A stretch of DNA of 64,000 nt, from NCBI GenBank assembly GCA_033439765.1, contig JAULSN010000004.1, forward strand, positions 2,490,001-2,554,000, written 5' to 3'. Every line of letters starts with the position of its first letter. Within the stretch, counting starts at the first letter, position 1. The notes under the pieces were generated by a model that saw only the letters and a program-made list of their open reading frames with translations, did not search any database and was not told the origin of the DNA. This stretch comes from Lasiosphaeria ovina. Taxonomy: Eukaryota; Ascomycota; Sordariomycetes; Sordariales; Lasiosphaeriaceae. The translations under genes and the position numbers were made by a program. Below, one piece after another: positions 33,058 through 44,172 of the stretch.

Positions 33058-33878
33058 ATGTTGAAGATATGGTCCATGGTACGGTTTCTCCGGCTCCGAG
33101 AAAGGCGGTAGCGCGGCGCGGTGGTCACGCGCGCGCAATACCCAGCCTGGGGCGCGTCCTGTCTGTCGGTTTTTTGTCGTTGCTAACCGACTCGGCAGAA
33201 AAAGGAGCAACAAAAGGCTGAGAATGCCGAGGGCGCGGCAGGCGGCAAGAAGAAGAAGGTCACGGCAGCGCAATTACGGGTACAAAAGGGTACGTCTGCG
33301 TCTTCTCTCTCCCCTCTCCCTTCGGCCCTCGAGAGGATCAAGTCCCTCCAGGTTCCTCCGGTGCCTCGGGTCGTGCGACTCGGGAGACTTGGTAACCACC
33401 TGCTGACGACGGCCGCTCCCCCCTCTTGCCAGACCTCTCAGAGCTCTCGCTGGGCACCACCATGACAACCGAGTTCCCGGACCCCGACGATATCCTGAGC
33501 TTCATCCTGTACATCGAGCCGGACGAGGGCATGTACTACGGCGGGCGGTTCAGCTTCACGTTCAACATTACGCCCAACTTCCCGCACGAGCCGCCCAAGG
33601 TGCAGTGCCGCGAGAAGATCTACCACCCCAACATCGACCTCGAGGGCAAGGTCTGCCTCAACATCCTGCGTGAGGACTGGAAGCCCGTCCTCAACCTCAA
33701 CGCCGTCATCGTTGGCCTGCAGTTCCTGTTCCTCGAGCCCAACGCCAGCGACCCGCTCAACAAGGAGGCCGCTGAGGACCTGCGGCAGAACAGGGAAGCC
33801 TTCAAGAGGAACGTGCGGGCCGCCATGAACGGGTACACCGTGAAGGGAGAGGCTTTTGACAAGGTCATGATCCAGTGA
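33058..33878 (+). CDS. ubc12: NEDD8-conjugating enzyme UBC12 (185 aa)
   Basis: E2 enzyme that carries activated NEDD8 (Rub1) to cullins, needed for SCF ubiquitin ligase function in nucleus and cytoplasm. Three exons, 33058-33078, 33199-33289 and 33433-33878, join in frame. The N-terminal docking extension for the NEDD8 E1 begins MLKIWSMKKEQQKAE, the hallmark of UBC12, and continues through a Lys-rich segment, KKKKVTAAQLRVQKD. The E2 fold follows, with the HPN motif in IYHPNIDLEGKVC and the catalytic cysteine in GKVCLNILREDW (about Cys112). The length matches the family (about 183-187 residues). The 7-codon first exon is confirmed because it encodes the conserved N-terminal peptide. The gene appears intact. 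Confidence 0.96.
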
Positions 33879-35002
33879 GAGGCTTGCGCCGGGGTCATCA
33901 CCGAGACAACGCAGGTGACGGATGGGGGTGAGGGGCCTGGGGGAATCCAGCTTGCCCTGGATTGGAATCTATTTTGGGGTCGGGGTTGCTGAACTGTAGC
34001 CGATATAGAGCAGCGGACGGCGCAGAAGACGAGATATACACTGCCAGGTGGAGAACAAGTGAGGTGTGGGAAGGGGAAGAAAGACGCGGCATGGGAGACG
34101 GCATAAATGCGAGCATCTTGCGGCGTTGACGATCACGATCACGATCACATAACGAACAAATTAACGGCATCCTCCGGGTGGATTGCTTTTACTCCCGTTT
34201 TTAGGCCACATGGCTAACATCTTTGCATCTACCTCCAAATGGACGGAGGCTGTGAACGTGTTCACGGTCTGTCTGCTTGCCGATATATTTCCCGTTCCGG
34301 GTCACGGTAGCCCGATTGTCCCCCGTGCCCTTTCAAGGTGGCGCTGCGCATTCGGTCGGACAGTAGACCGCAAACGGGGACTAGAATCCGAAATCAGAAA
34401 CGTTTCATAAATCGTTTGTCCAGGTGCTAGGTAGTTTGTTGAGTTTATCGGCATGACGTGACCCACGCGAGCAAACTCGGCTCCAAGGGTGACTCAAAAC
34501 CGCTCTCGTTTGTTGACGATGTCGGATGGAGATTCACAACAGCAGGGAAACATGGCTGGAAATCGGACCTTTAGAGCCCAGATGGACCAGGAAGCCCGTC
34601 CGAGACGGTAATTTGTAACGGTTCTATTGCGAACTTGTGGGACGAAGCTGTACCCGAGTGCCAGAAAGGCCTAGGCCAGCCCCGCACTCGGTACCTTGGC
34701 CAGCAGCTGGTCACTTCGGTCGCTACGGGGCGCTCCCACACCCCCAGATTGAAGGAGCCAACCAGAGGGCCGAGATCAGAGCTTACCCCCACAAGGGTGC
34801 CCCACACCCTAGTACGTAGCCCCGAAGTCGGTGAGAGCTTGGTGGCAGCAGAGGGAAAAACTAAAAAATTCTGATGACTGTGGTGTGCGTGCTGGGACCC
34901 AGGAAAGAACCCCCCCGACGGTGAAGCCATAAAGCCATTTACTCCCCATTCCCACCTCAACCAGCTTTCTCCCAAACCATCCCCACTCAATTCACCTTCA
35001 AA
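33879..35002. other. Intergenic region between UBC12 and ketol-acid reductoisomerase
   Basis: About 1.1 kb. Its 3' part is C/T-rich and contains the leader of the downstream gene. No coding segment is supported; the longer frames on the minus strand extend into coding sequence of the next gene and are shadows. Confidence 0.5.
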
Positions 35003-36598
35003 ATGGCCTCCCGAAGCTTCTCCAAGGCCCTGCGCTCGCCATTGGGCCGCCAATTGGCGTCGCCTGCTGTGCAGCGCCGCACCTTTGTGACGGCCTTCAA
35101 TGCTGCGCGGGCCTCTGCCGTCGCCGTCTCCCGCACTGCTGCTGCCGGCCCCGCCCACCAGCAGGTTCGTGGTGTTAAGACCATGGACTTCGCCGGCCAC
35201 AAGGAGGATGTCTACGGTGAGCAGAACTGAGCCGGGCTGGGCTCAATTGAGTCTCGATGCTTGGACTGCAAATCTTGCCAGAGGCTGACGGATATCTTGG
35301 CGGTGTCTTGTAGAGCGTGCCGACTGGCCCAAGGAAAAGCTCTTGGTGAGTCATGTTCCCAACAAACCCCAGCTCCCAGCTCCCAGCTCCCAGCTCCAAG
35401 CCTGTAGCCAGCATCTACCTAGCTGCTTCCAGCAAGGAAGAAGCTGCCCCGTGCACGGTCAAAAGCTGGGACAAGTACCTCACAGAGATCAGCACAGCTA
35501 ACCCCCTCCCAGGAATACTTCAAGAACGACACCTTCGCCCTTATCGGCTACGGCTCCCAGGGACACGGCCAGGGCCTCAATCTCCGTGACAACGGCCTCA
35601 ACGTCATAATCGGCGTGCGGAAGAACGGCAAGTCGTGGACGGATGCCGAGCAGGATGGCTGGGTCGCCGGCAAGAACCTCTTCGAGGTCGACGAGGCCAT
35701 CTCTCGGGGTACCATCGTCATGAACCTGCTCAGCGATGCCGCCCAGAGCGAGACATGGCCCGCCATCAAGCCCCAGCTCACCAAGGGCAAGGTACGTCGG
35801 CTCGTTCCTCCCGCCCTTCACCTTCGACGCTAACCAGACCCCCGTCTCAAGACGCTGTACTTCTCGCACGGCTTCTCTCCCGTCTTCAGGGACCTGACCA
35901 AGGTCGATGTCCCTACCGACATTGACGTGATCCTGGTCGCCCCCAAGGGTTCGGGCCGCACCGTGCGCTCGCTGTTCCGCGAGGGACGCGGCATCAACTC
36001 GTCGTTTGCCGTCTACCAGGACGTGACCGGCAAGGCCGAGGAGAAGGCCGTCGCCCTGGGTGTTGCCATTGGCAGCGGTTACCTGTACAAGACGACGTTC
36101 GAGAAGGAGGTCATCTCCGACTTGTACGGTGAGCGCGGCTGCCTCATGGGAGGCATCCACGGCATGTTCCTCGCCCAGTACGAGGTGCTGCGCGAGCGCG
36201 GCCACAGCCCCAGCGAGGCCTTCAACGAGACCGTCGAAGAGGCCACCCAGTCGCTGTACCCCCTCATTGGTGCCAACGGCATGGACTGGATGTTCGAGGC
36301 CTGCTCGACCACCGCCCGCCGCGGCGCCATTGACTGGACCCCTAAGTTCAAGGACGCCCTCAAGCCCGTCTTCAACTCGCTGTACGACTCGGTCAAGAAC
36401 GGCGACGAGACCAGACGCTCGCTCGAGTACAACTCGCAGCCCGACTACCGTGAGAAGTACGAGGCCGAGATGGCCGAGATCCGCGGCCTTGAGATCTGGA
36501 GAGCCGGAAAGGCTGTTCGGTGAGTTTGTGTCTGCTTGTCCCACGGACGACATGAACTAACTGTGTGTAGCTCTCTGCGCCCCGAGAACCAGAAGTAA
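35003..36598 (+). CDS. ilv5: Ketol-acid reductoisomerase, mitochondrial (406 aa)
   Basis: Converts acetolactate and acetohydroxybutyrate to dihydroxy acids with NADPH and Mg2+, the second step of valine and isoleucine synthesis (ILV5/ilv-2), in the mitochondrial matrix. Five exons, 35003-35216, 35314-35345, 35513-35791, 35852-36519 and 36571-36598, join in frame and give 407 codons with the stop. Residues 1-60 form an Arg/Ser/Ala-rich presequence. The Rossmann motif is IGYGSQGHGQGLNLRDNG. The C-terminal knotted domain has the acidic metal-binding segments DLYGERGCLMG and EAFNETVEE. The length equals that of yeast and Neurospora enzymes. A 32-nt mini-exon encodes only RADWPKEKLL. The last exon carries just SLRPENQK. 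The gene converges with the PLP enzyme gene, about 320 bases between stops. Confidence 0.96.
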
Positions 36599-36922
36599 GC
36601 TGGTGTGTGTGTGGGAAGCGTGATGGTGATCTTACTTGCTCGGGCAACAAATTTGATACTCCCGGCAATGTCGAGGTCTGGCAAACGGCAGGTCGTGCCG
36701 CCTTCTCCTTTGCAGGCGGCGCACTCTGGTCACTAGTACTGGGACGGGATACCCGGGGAAAACGGAAACTTAAAAACAGCCTTGTCGATTCTTAATTCCG
36801 GACTTGAGCGGTCTGTGGAAACATGTGTATATATTCAGTATGTCGTGAATTGGAGGTTTTTTTGGGACACGTGGCTGTCAAAGTGTGTTTCTGTCCTGTC
36901 TGTCTCTCTCCTCTCCCCAGGC

Positions 36923-38535
36923 TTAGGTACCTGACGCCTGCTCGGTCTTCCCGAACAGCTTCCCCAGCGAGTCGAGGTTCACGTTGCCTCCACTAAAGAT
37001 GAGCCCTAAATCCCAGCCGTCGGCCCCGGCCTCGCGCTCCACCATGGCCCGGAAGTCCTCGTTATACAGCGCCACGGCCAGCCCGACCACGGCGCTCGGC
37101 TCCACGACCAGCTTCATGCGCTCGTACACCAGCCGCAGCGCCGCGCCGATCTCGTCCTCGCTCACGCTGTAGATGCCCGCCACCATGCGCCCGAACGGGT
37201 TGGCTCCTTGACCTGCTCCACCGTGACCTACTTGTTCCTTGGATGCCTGCGCTGCTTCCGTGTCCACAGCAGCAGCACCCGGTCGCGGCGCCGTGATGAC
37301 GGAGAAGGGGATCCGCCCCACGGGCGTCCGCAGCCCGTCGGCTACCGTCAGCGACGACACGGCCTCGATCCGCGACGGAAACGGAGAAGCGTAGTACCCC
37401 CGCCGCCCGTCGTCGGCGCCCTCGTAAGAAGGCTCCGCCCCGAACACGTGCGTCGACGTCGTGCTGCATGCGAGTGCTACGCCGGATAGCAGGCCCCCGC
37501 CGCCGAGGGGCGTGATTATTGCCGAGAGGGTTTTATGCGGGAAGGGGATGAGTGATGTGGCTTGCGAGAGGAGTTCCAGGCCCGCGGTGCCTTGGCCGAG
37601 GATTATGTCTGGGTCTGGTTTTTTTGTTAATAATAAGGAGGAGGGGGGCGGTGGTGGATGGTGAAGGTGAGGGGGGAGATATAAAGGGGGGTAGAAATAG
37701 GGGAGTAACAGATGAATATAAACAAGCGGTACACGTGTATGACGGAAGGATACGGCAGTGGAGAAGGACACAACTCACGGTCGTACGGCGGCACCAGCCG
37801 CGCGCCCGTCTCGGCCACGACGCGCGCCGTCACGGCCTCGCGCTCGACGCTCGTACTGCCGCTGAAGATGATGTTGGCGCCGTAGCCCGCCGTGGCGGCG
37901 ATCTTGGCCGGCGCCGAGATTCTCGGCATCACGATGTGTGCCGGGATGCCGTTGGTGCTGTGTTTTGCCGTCAGCTTGCCGTCCGATCTTTTTACATGCA
38001 TAGGTAGGTATCTTCCTTCTGGGCCAGCAGCGTCTTGTCTATCAACGCCACTCGTCCTCCGGTGAACACAGACCCGGGGACCGCCCCAGTGGGGAGTCAA
38101 CATACCGCGCTGCGAGCGCCAGGGCCTGCGCATGGTTGCCTTGATACACACATCAGCACAAATACACGACACACCACAACAACACCCAGATCAAAGAACA
38201 CACACACCCGAGCTGTGCGTGACGACGCCCTTGGCCGGGTCCCACGCGGGGTCCAGCTTGAGGCGCTCGAGGGCGTGGAACGCGCCGCGCGCCTTGAACG
38301 CGCCGACGCGCTGCAGGTTCTCGCACTTGAAGTACAGGCGCAGCACGGGCGCAGCCGGCGCGCGGCCGGCCCACGGCGTGCCGGCTAGGTCCTGAGGCGT
38401 GCGCTGTGTTGATGCTAGCCGCGACAGCGTTGAGCTCGTCACCACCGGCGTCTCGTGCACGTATCCCGCGATCAGCCGGTGCGCCGCCTCGACTGATGCT
38501 CGTGTGAGTGGTGGTGCTGTGGATGGGTCGGACAT
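36923..38535 (-). CDS. PLP-dependent serine/threonine dehydratase or serine racemase-like protein
   Basis: Fold-type II PLP enzyme of the threonine dehydratase/serine racemase group; acts on hydroxy-amino acids, and the exact substrate cannot be read from the sequence. The start MSDPSTAPPLTRASVEAAHR is followed by the PLP lysine motif FKARGAFHAL. The substr-binding SSGNHAQALALAAR forms across an intron near 38213-38141. Then come GIPAHIVMPRISAPAK, the phosphate-binding glycine loop TPLGGGGLLSGVALA and near the C-terminus IFSGGNVNLDSLGK. Four exons; the remaining introns lie near 38107-37960 and 37786-37640. The active-site set is complete. An extra segment with PGAAAVDTEAAQASKEQ is inserted before NPFGRMVAGIYSV; it is low complexity and may be lineage specific. 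The gene converges with the reductoisomerase gene. Confidence 0.88.
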
Positions 38536-39680
38536 TTTGTGGGTGTTGTGGATAGGGAGGGAGGGGGAAAGGGGTTGTTGTTGTTTATTTGGGTTTTATT
38601 GTTTAGGCGGGCGTCTCCCTATGATCATTCCCTAATCTTCTTCATGTAAGACGATGCCTTTATCGCCTGCTATGGACTCACACGCTCCAACTGCCTTGTG
38701 ACGGCCTCACGGTGGGATGGATGGCGCCTTGGAGGGACGGATGGATTGGGGGGAGAGGGGAAAGGCCGCCCGCCCGCCCCCGATAACGGAGCCAGATTGG
38801 AGTTGCCATGCTGTAGGCAGTTGTCAAGCAGCCATCTTCTCCCAATGAAGTAATCTTCTTCTCGCGCTCTCAGACACGATAGTATAAAAAAGCATAATCT
38901 GGAAATAAAGAGACGTAGACTTCTGTTTACCTTGCTACACGGTAGTCACTCACGTATCAAGCCAACTTACCAGAGGCTACAAGGGCCTCAAAACCCAAGA
39001 TTTACCTTACTTTAGGGTCGCCCCGTCCTGTTCCCCAACCAACGCCGGCCGAATGAACAAAAGAAAAGGGGCAGGCGGCCACTAGTAGTGAGTGAGTGAC
39101 TTGCATAGAAAAAAAACAAAGTTCCGGAAACCTGCGCCGTCGCCGTGCAGGAGACGCAGGGTCGGTCAGGATGACGTCTGCAAGACCACGCACACACGTA
39201 TCTTCCCAGGGAAAGGACCTATGGCAGGTACGGTATACTTATAGCACAGTTGGCCTACCTAGCGCTGCAGCTGCAAATAGGGTAAGGTAGGGCAGGGCAG
39301 CCAGCCCGGAAGCGGGTTCCGGGGTTTTTTTGTACATCTACGATCTATCGACTATACAATATGACTGAAGAGATAATAACAATGTCAGGCATTATTTCAA
39401 GACATGAAAAAAAAACGACATCTATGCCAGACCAGACCATGAACAGGAGAGACTCCAACTTCAACTCGACAGATTCGCCGGGGAATGAAATGCTATGCAA
39501 TGCAATGCAATGCAATGCAATGAAAGCACAGGGACACGAAACATGTGCAAATCTACAACAACAAGAGGTTTATCGTGGTGAAAATAGACACGCCTCCAAA
39601 GAAAAACCCGACCCCGAATGCTCCGTTCCATGCTCGAGAGAAGAGAGAAGACATTAACAAACAGCTGAGGTGTTGACCCA
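38536..39680. other. Intergenic region with a pentanucleotide repeat
   Basis: Holds the promoter side of the PLP enzyme gene and the 3' flank of the surface-protein gene. The only notable sequence is a run of ATGCA units (about five copies) near 39492-39520. No gene is supported. Confidence 0.5.
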
Positions 39681-41150
39681 TCAAAAAGGCACCGCTACCA
39701 GCCCGCCAGCCGCCAGCATCGCAACAACAACGGCCAGCGCCCGCCCCCCTGCCCCCGCAACAGCAGCAGACGGCGCAGAATTACTCCCGGGCAGCGCCTT
39801 GGCGACAGACGCGGTGGCCGCACCGTCAGCAGTTCCAGCCACAGACGAGCAGCTGGCGGTGCCGCAGCCGTAGCCCGAGGGGCAGCAGCCGGCGACGGGG
39901 CCAGCGTCGGCGCCACACAGGAACCAGCCGTCGGCGCACCTTGCCGCGGCAGTGGCAGTAGCGTCGGCGTTGGCGGGCACGACGACGGTAACGCCGCCGC
40001 CGTTGACGATGGTGGTCACCGCCACGGGCGGGCAGCTGGTGGTGTGGCAGTCGCGGCCCGTCTGGCAGCAGCCGCCGCCGGCCGACGCCAGGCACGGGTA
40101 GAAGCCCGTGGGGCAGAACGTGTTGGTGTCGGTGCTGCCGTCGCTGCTGGGTGAAGACGTCGGGCGGTATGGGGCGCCGGCGCCGGAGGAGTCGGACGAG
40201 GACGGCGATGAGGACGGTGATGCAGAGACGATTTGTGTCGTGGTGCTCGTGGCCGGCGGCGCCGTCGTAGACGGCGTGCGCGTGATGACGACGGTTACGA
40301 CTACGGTGGATGGTGTGGGTGCCGAGATGATGCTCGTCGACGTGCTCGTGATGGTCGTGGGTCCCGCCGGGGGAGGAGACGAGGAGGGCGATGGAGACGG
40401 CGCGGGTTGGACGCCTGTGCCGGTCAGTTAGCATCTCTCCCCTATCTTGCTTCTACACCCCCCTGGACTGCATCCAAGAGGGGGGGGGGAGAAAAACTCA
40501 CAGCCCACGCCCTCGCACACAAAGCCCGGGATGCAGCAGCCGCCGCCAATCTCGGACGCGCAGGCGGTGCTGCCTTGGGCGCACCCGGACACGCTGCCGC
40601 CGCACGTGGCGCCGGCCGGGCAGCAGCCCACGCTGCCCAGCCCCGTGTCGGCCACCTGCATGCACCGCTCGCCGGCGCTGCAGCAGCTGTTGGGGAAGCC
40701 GATGGCCGCGCAGCTGCTCGTGCCCGTCGGACACGACCAGTCGCGCCGCTGCAGCCTGGCCAGCGCGGCGACCTCGGCCCACCTGCTGCCGCCTGGTGTC
40801 CTTTCTTGCTCCTGACTGCTGCTGTGCGGCGCAAACGGCGGCCGGAACGCCACCTGCGCCGAGGCGTTGGCCGCCTGGCGCCGCGCGTCGTCGTCGTCAA
40901 ACACGCTGCGCGCTGCCACGGCCGGCGCGAGCTGCGCCAGTCGTAAAGGCGGCGGTGCTGCTGCCGGGGCAAAGACGTGGTGGTGTGCCTCGGGGAAGGC
41001 GCAGTACTCGTGGTAGAACTTTTCGCCCTGATCGGGCGGCATTTTCCTCACGGCTGTCGGGAGGAGCTGCTGTGTCTGCTGTTGCTGGGTCTGTAAGGCG
41101 TCGACCTGGGCCACCACGAGCAGCCATAGCGGCGCGGGGAGGATGCGCAT
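39681..41150 (-). CDS. Cysteine-rich GPI-anchor-type cell-surface protein (~460 aa)
   Basis: Predicted secreted, cell-wall or membrane-anchored protein. Two exons, 41150-40502 and 40414-39681, join as EGVGC|VQPAPSPS in frame. A signal peptide, MRILPAPLWLLVVAQVDA, opens the protein. Two cysteine-rich modules follow: one with SCPTGTSSC...NSCCSAGERC...VGCCPAGATCGG, and after a long Ser/Thr/Pro-rich linker one with FCPTGFYPCLASAGGGCC and GWFLCGADAGPVAGCCPSGYGC. The C-terminus is Ala/Gly/Val-rich and hydrophobic (ALAVVVAMLAAGGLVAVPF) after a small-residue region with possible omega sites (Ser/Asn), as expected of a GPI signal. The linker is a likely O-mannosylation region. The modules resemble those in conserved fungal GPI proteins of unknown function. 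Codon use is strongly GC-biased. Confidence 0.82.
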
Positions 41151-42939
41151 TTTTATTTTTTTTGTATCTGTCGATGCGGCTCTTGTTGCCAGTCGACTAG
41201 ATCGGCCTAGCTGTGTCGGTCTTGGATGTCGATGTTCTGTAGTGAAGGTAGGTACTTTGGCGTGTTGACTTGCGTCCTTTCGTCTAAGCAGAGGCGGAGA
41301 GCAAATGTCAGTCTAGCTGCCTCGCAGTCGTTTGCAGAGCAAGCTGGCGGCCTGCAGAAATCAATTGGCGGCGTGGGCGGGCGACGATTCCCGGAGCCGA
41401 CGGGTCAGATTGGGGGTTTGAGGAAATTATTTGGTCGTGATGTTGACATTGGGCCGCGGTTGGCTAGTGGGTGACGACCTTACCTTAGCTGGGGCTGGAT
41501 GCGGTGCGACCAGGGTAGGAAAGGTACGGATGGCGGGGCGGGGCGCGCGGCTGGGAAGCCTTTTTCCTCAATTTTACACAGTAGGTATCTTAGTGTGGCT
41601 GGCTGGCTGGCTTACACCACACCGCCACCTCAAAGACGACCATTCTTTCATTCCCGTACGCTCTACTCCGAATCATCAAATTTGAAGTCTCTCTCATACT
41701 CCGTATTTCCAAGGGAATCTGCTTTATCGGCAAAGTCGAACTCAAAGGCCCGCTTGATGATCGTCATTCCGCCCCTAATCTGGTACCCTTATCTAGCTTC
41801 AGCAGCTTGCACTAGTAATAAGCTTAGGTTCCGTCCGGCGCTTTGGGTGAAGGACGATCCCGATCGCCGTTGCATACATGCGGGCAGCCGCTTCGTTGCA
41901 ATGGAACCTTACCTTACCCTACCTTAGGCTGCCCCAAATAAAGATGTTAAACATTGCGTCGACAGCAGCAGCCTCTCTTTCGTCTTGATTTTTCAGGGTA
42001 TATATATATACAATACAATACAATACATCTACAGATATCTAAATCCTTTTCCCACCCCCCCTTGCTCTGCTATAATACAACCCAGAGAAAGAAATAATAT
42101 GCGGTATAGCGTATAGGGGAACAGATGAGTCGTCGTAACAAGGTGAGGTAGATAGATAGATAGATGGTATTAGGACAGTTGTTCTTCAGATACAAAAATG
42201 CGACAAGATAGTAGGAGTAATAGCGAACACGGTGCTGCACGCTCCGGGAAAGGCGCCCTCTCTCACCTCTCCTCATTTGGTCTAGCGCGGCCCTTCCATT
42301 GACCCCACGACTCTACGTCCTTCCGCCCAAATATAAATAAGAATCCCTCTCCCCGGCGTCTCTTTCTTGTATTCTTGACCTTTTGCCCTTCTTCTCGTAT
42401 TCTTTGCAATTACAACCGGCATGCAACGCGGCGGCCGCACTTGTGATCCTTCATTTCGGCTATGCCTCCATCCGTCCTCGTTCTCCCTCACACGCCCTCC
42501 CCACATCGATCGCGCCGTCGTTTTCGTCCGTCCCCACTACCCGGAACCTACCCGCCCACCCCTCTGTGTCCAGCGCACTTCGGTGCGGTACTTGTCCTTA
42601 TTCGGAATCCCGCGAGACCTGCCATTTTATTTCGATGCCCGCTCGACTCTGGCCTTCGCTAGCCCACGCTGAGCGGCGAGGCCCTGAGATCCCGCTCCGA
42701 AACGCAAACCAGGTTAAGCCTTGTTGCTTGATTTCCCGCAGCCGCTATTTGCAAGGACGAAAAAGAAGCTATCCACGCTGGGCGCGAGACACGCACGAAG
42801 GATCAGAAACCACAAGACGCCTACTTCGGCTAACGACAGGTCGCGGAACATCTTCCCCTGGAGCTAATCCCATAACGAGGCCATTTCTCGAGCTCATGGC
42901 AGTCGAGGCCTCACCTCCGTCTGCCATTGGCAGCGACTC
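41151..42939. other. Intergenic region, C/T-rich promoter and microsatellites
   Basis: No supportable gene. There are short simple repeats: ACCTT/CCTTA-type units near 41905, (TA)n and ATACA units near 42000 and (GATA)n near 42150. The segment 42370-42640 is strongly pyrimidine-rich on the plus strand and is the likely promoter and leader of the APH-type gene. An in-frame upstream exon for that gene cannot be excluded. Confidence 0.4.
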
Positions 42940-44172
42940 ATGGCTCGGCGCCGCGAGTACGAGTCCGGGAGCGCGCTGCATGCTCGAGCTACCAAGTTCC
43001 TGTCAACCATCAAATGGGATGTGCTTGCCGACATGGCATCAAAGCATAGGAATGGCATGTCTTGCCGCTACGAGGACAAGTTCTCGATCGGTCACTTCAA
43101 CATGGTCCGGCGGATCATCTTCGAGGACAGTACGAGCTGGGTCGTAAGGCTCCGTCTTCCGAATGACGATGCCTTCGCCGAGCGTGAGGCGCTTGAGGGC
43201 TTGAAAGCGATGGAGATTGAGATTGCTAGCATGAAATTCTTCGGGTCAGTCGCCGTTATGTGACAGCAGAGCGAGACCATCACTCACAGGCGCTCCAGGT
43301 CTAAAACGTCCATCCCTGTCCCCAAAGTCATCGATTATAATATATTCCCAGATAATGAGGCCGGTGCTCCATATATCCTGATGGAATACATCCATGGCAG
43401 CGTCGCCTCGGAACTCCGCAAGGCAAAGTCCTGCGCGCCTCAGATGTTTGGCACCCCCGAACAGGATCGCAAGTTCCGGGGGCAGATGGCTCGGATCCAG
43501 GCCACCGTAGCGTCGTTTCGATTCCCGCAAATTGGCAGCCTCTACTACAAACAAGAGACAGACGATTTCTACATCGGCCCGGAACTCCAGACGGGAAAGG
43601 GGCCTTGGGCGTCGTCTACCGAATACTACGACGATCTCGTCAATCACTTACTAAAATCGGCCATAACAAGAGACGAAATCAAGCAGAGTCAATCCTTTAT
43701 GGTGCCGTCTATCCTTAACCACTTGATGCGTATCCACGGTGAGGAAAGAACGGGCCCATTCCGGCTGACGAACCGCGATTTCGGCGCGCACAACATCCTC
43801 GTTAATGACGACTTTGATGTAATCAGCGTCATCGACTTTGATGGCGTCATGGCAGCACCGCTCGAGGTTGTGGCCCAATATCCAGCGCTCTCGTTCCTCG
43901 AGGTTGAACCGCCGGGCGCTGTCTACTCGCAACCCGCCGCGATTGAACGGGTCAGACGCACCGCACCCAGACTACAGGAGTACAAAGAGTTGTTAGGCAG
44001 ATTCGAGTCTGAGCAGGGCGGGGATGGGACGAAGGTCGCTGGCCGCTTGGGATCCACATCGGCAAATATCTACCGGGGGATGGCAGCCTACGCACAGCAT
44101 CAAGGCTTTGTGAACGAGAAGTGGATGAAATCGTGCTCGAAGATGCTGCAGGCGTACGCTGAAAGCGAGTAG
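42940..44172 (+). CDS. Aminoglycoside phosphotransferase (APH)-family kinase-like protein (392 aa)
   Basis: Fungal APH/choline-kinase-fold protein; such proteins phosphorylate small molecules, but here the substrate is unknown. Two exons, 42940-43244 and 43299-44172, join in frame (FFG|SKTSIPVPKVIDY). The N-lobe shows GHFNMVRRIIFED and VVRLRLP in the place of the nucleotide-binding loop and lysine segment. The hinge is PYILMEYIHG. The catalytic loop is TNRDFGAHNILVNDD, where Asn replaces the usual His of HxDxxxxN but the Asp and Asn are kept, and the metal-binding motif is VIDFDG. The start is the first ATG in a frame that aligns with the N-lobe; an upstream exon is possible. It is flanked downstream by degenerate DNA. 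Confidence 0.85.
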
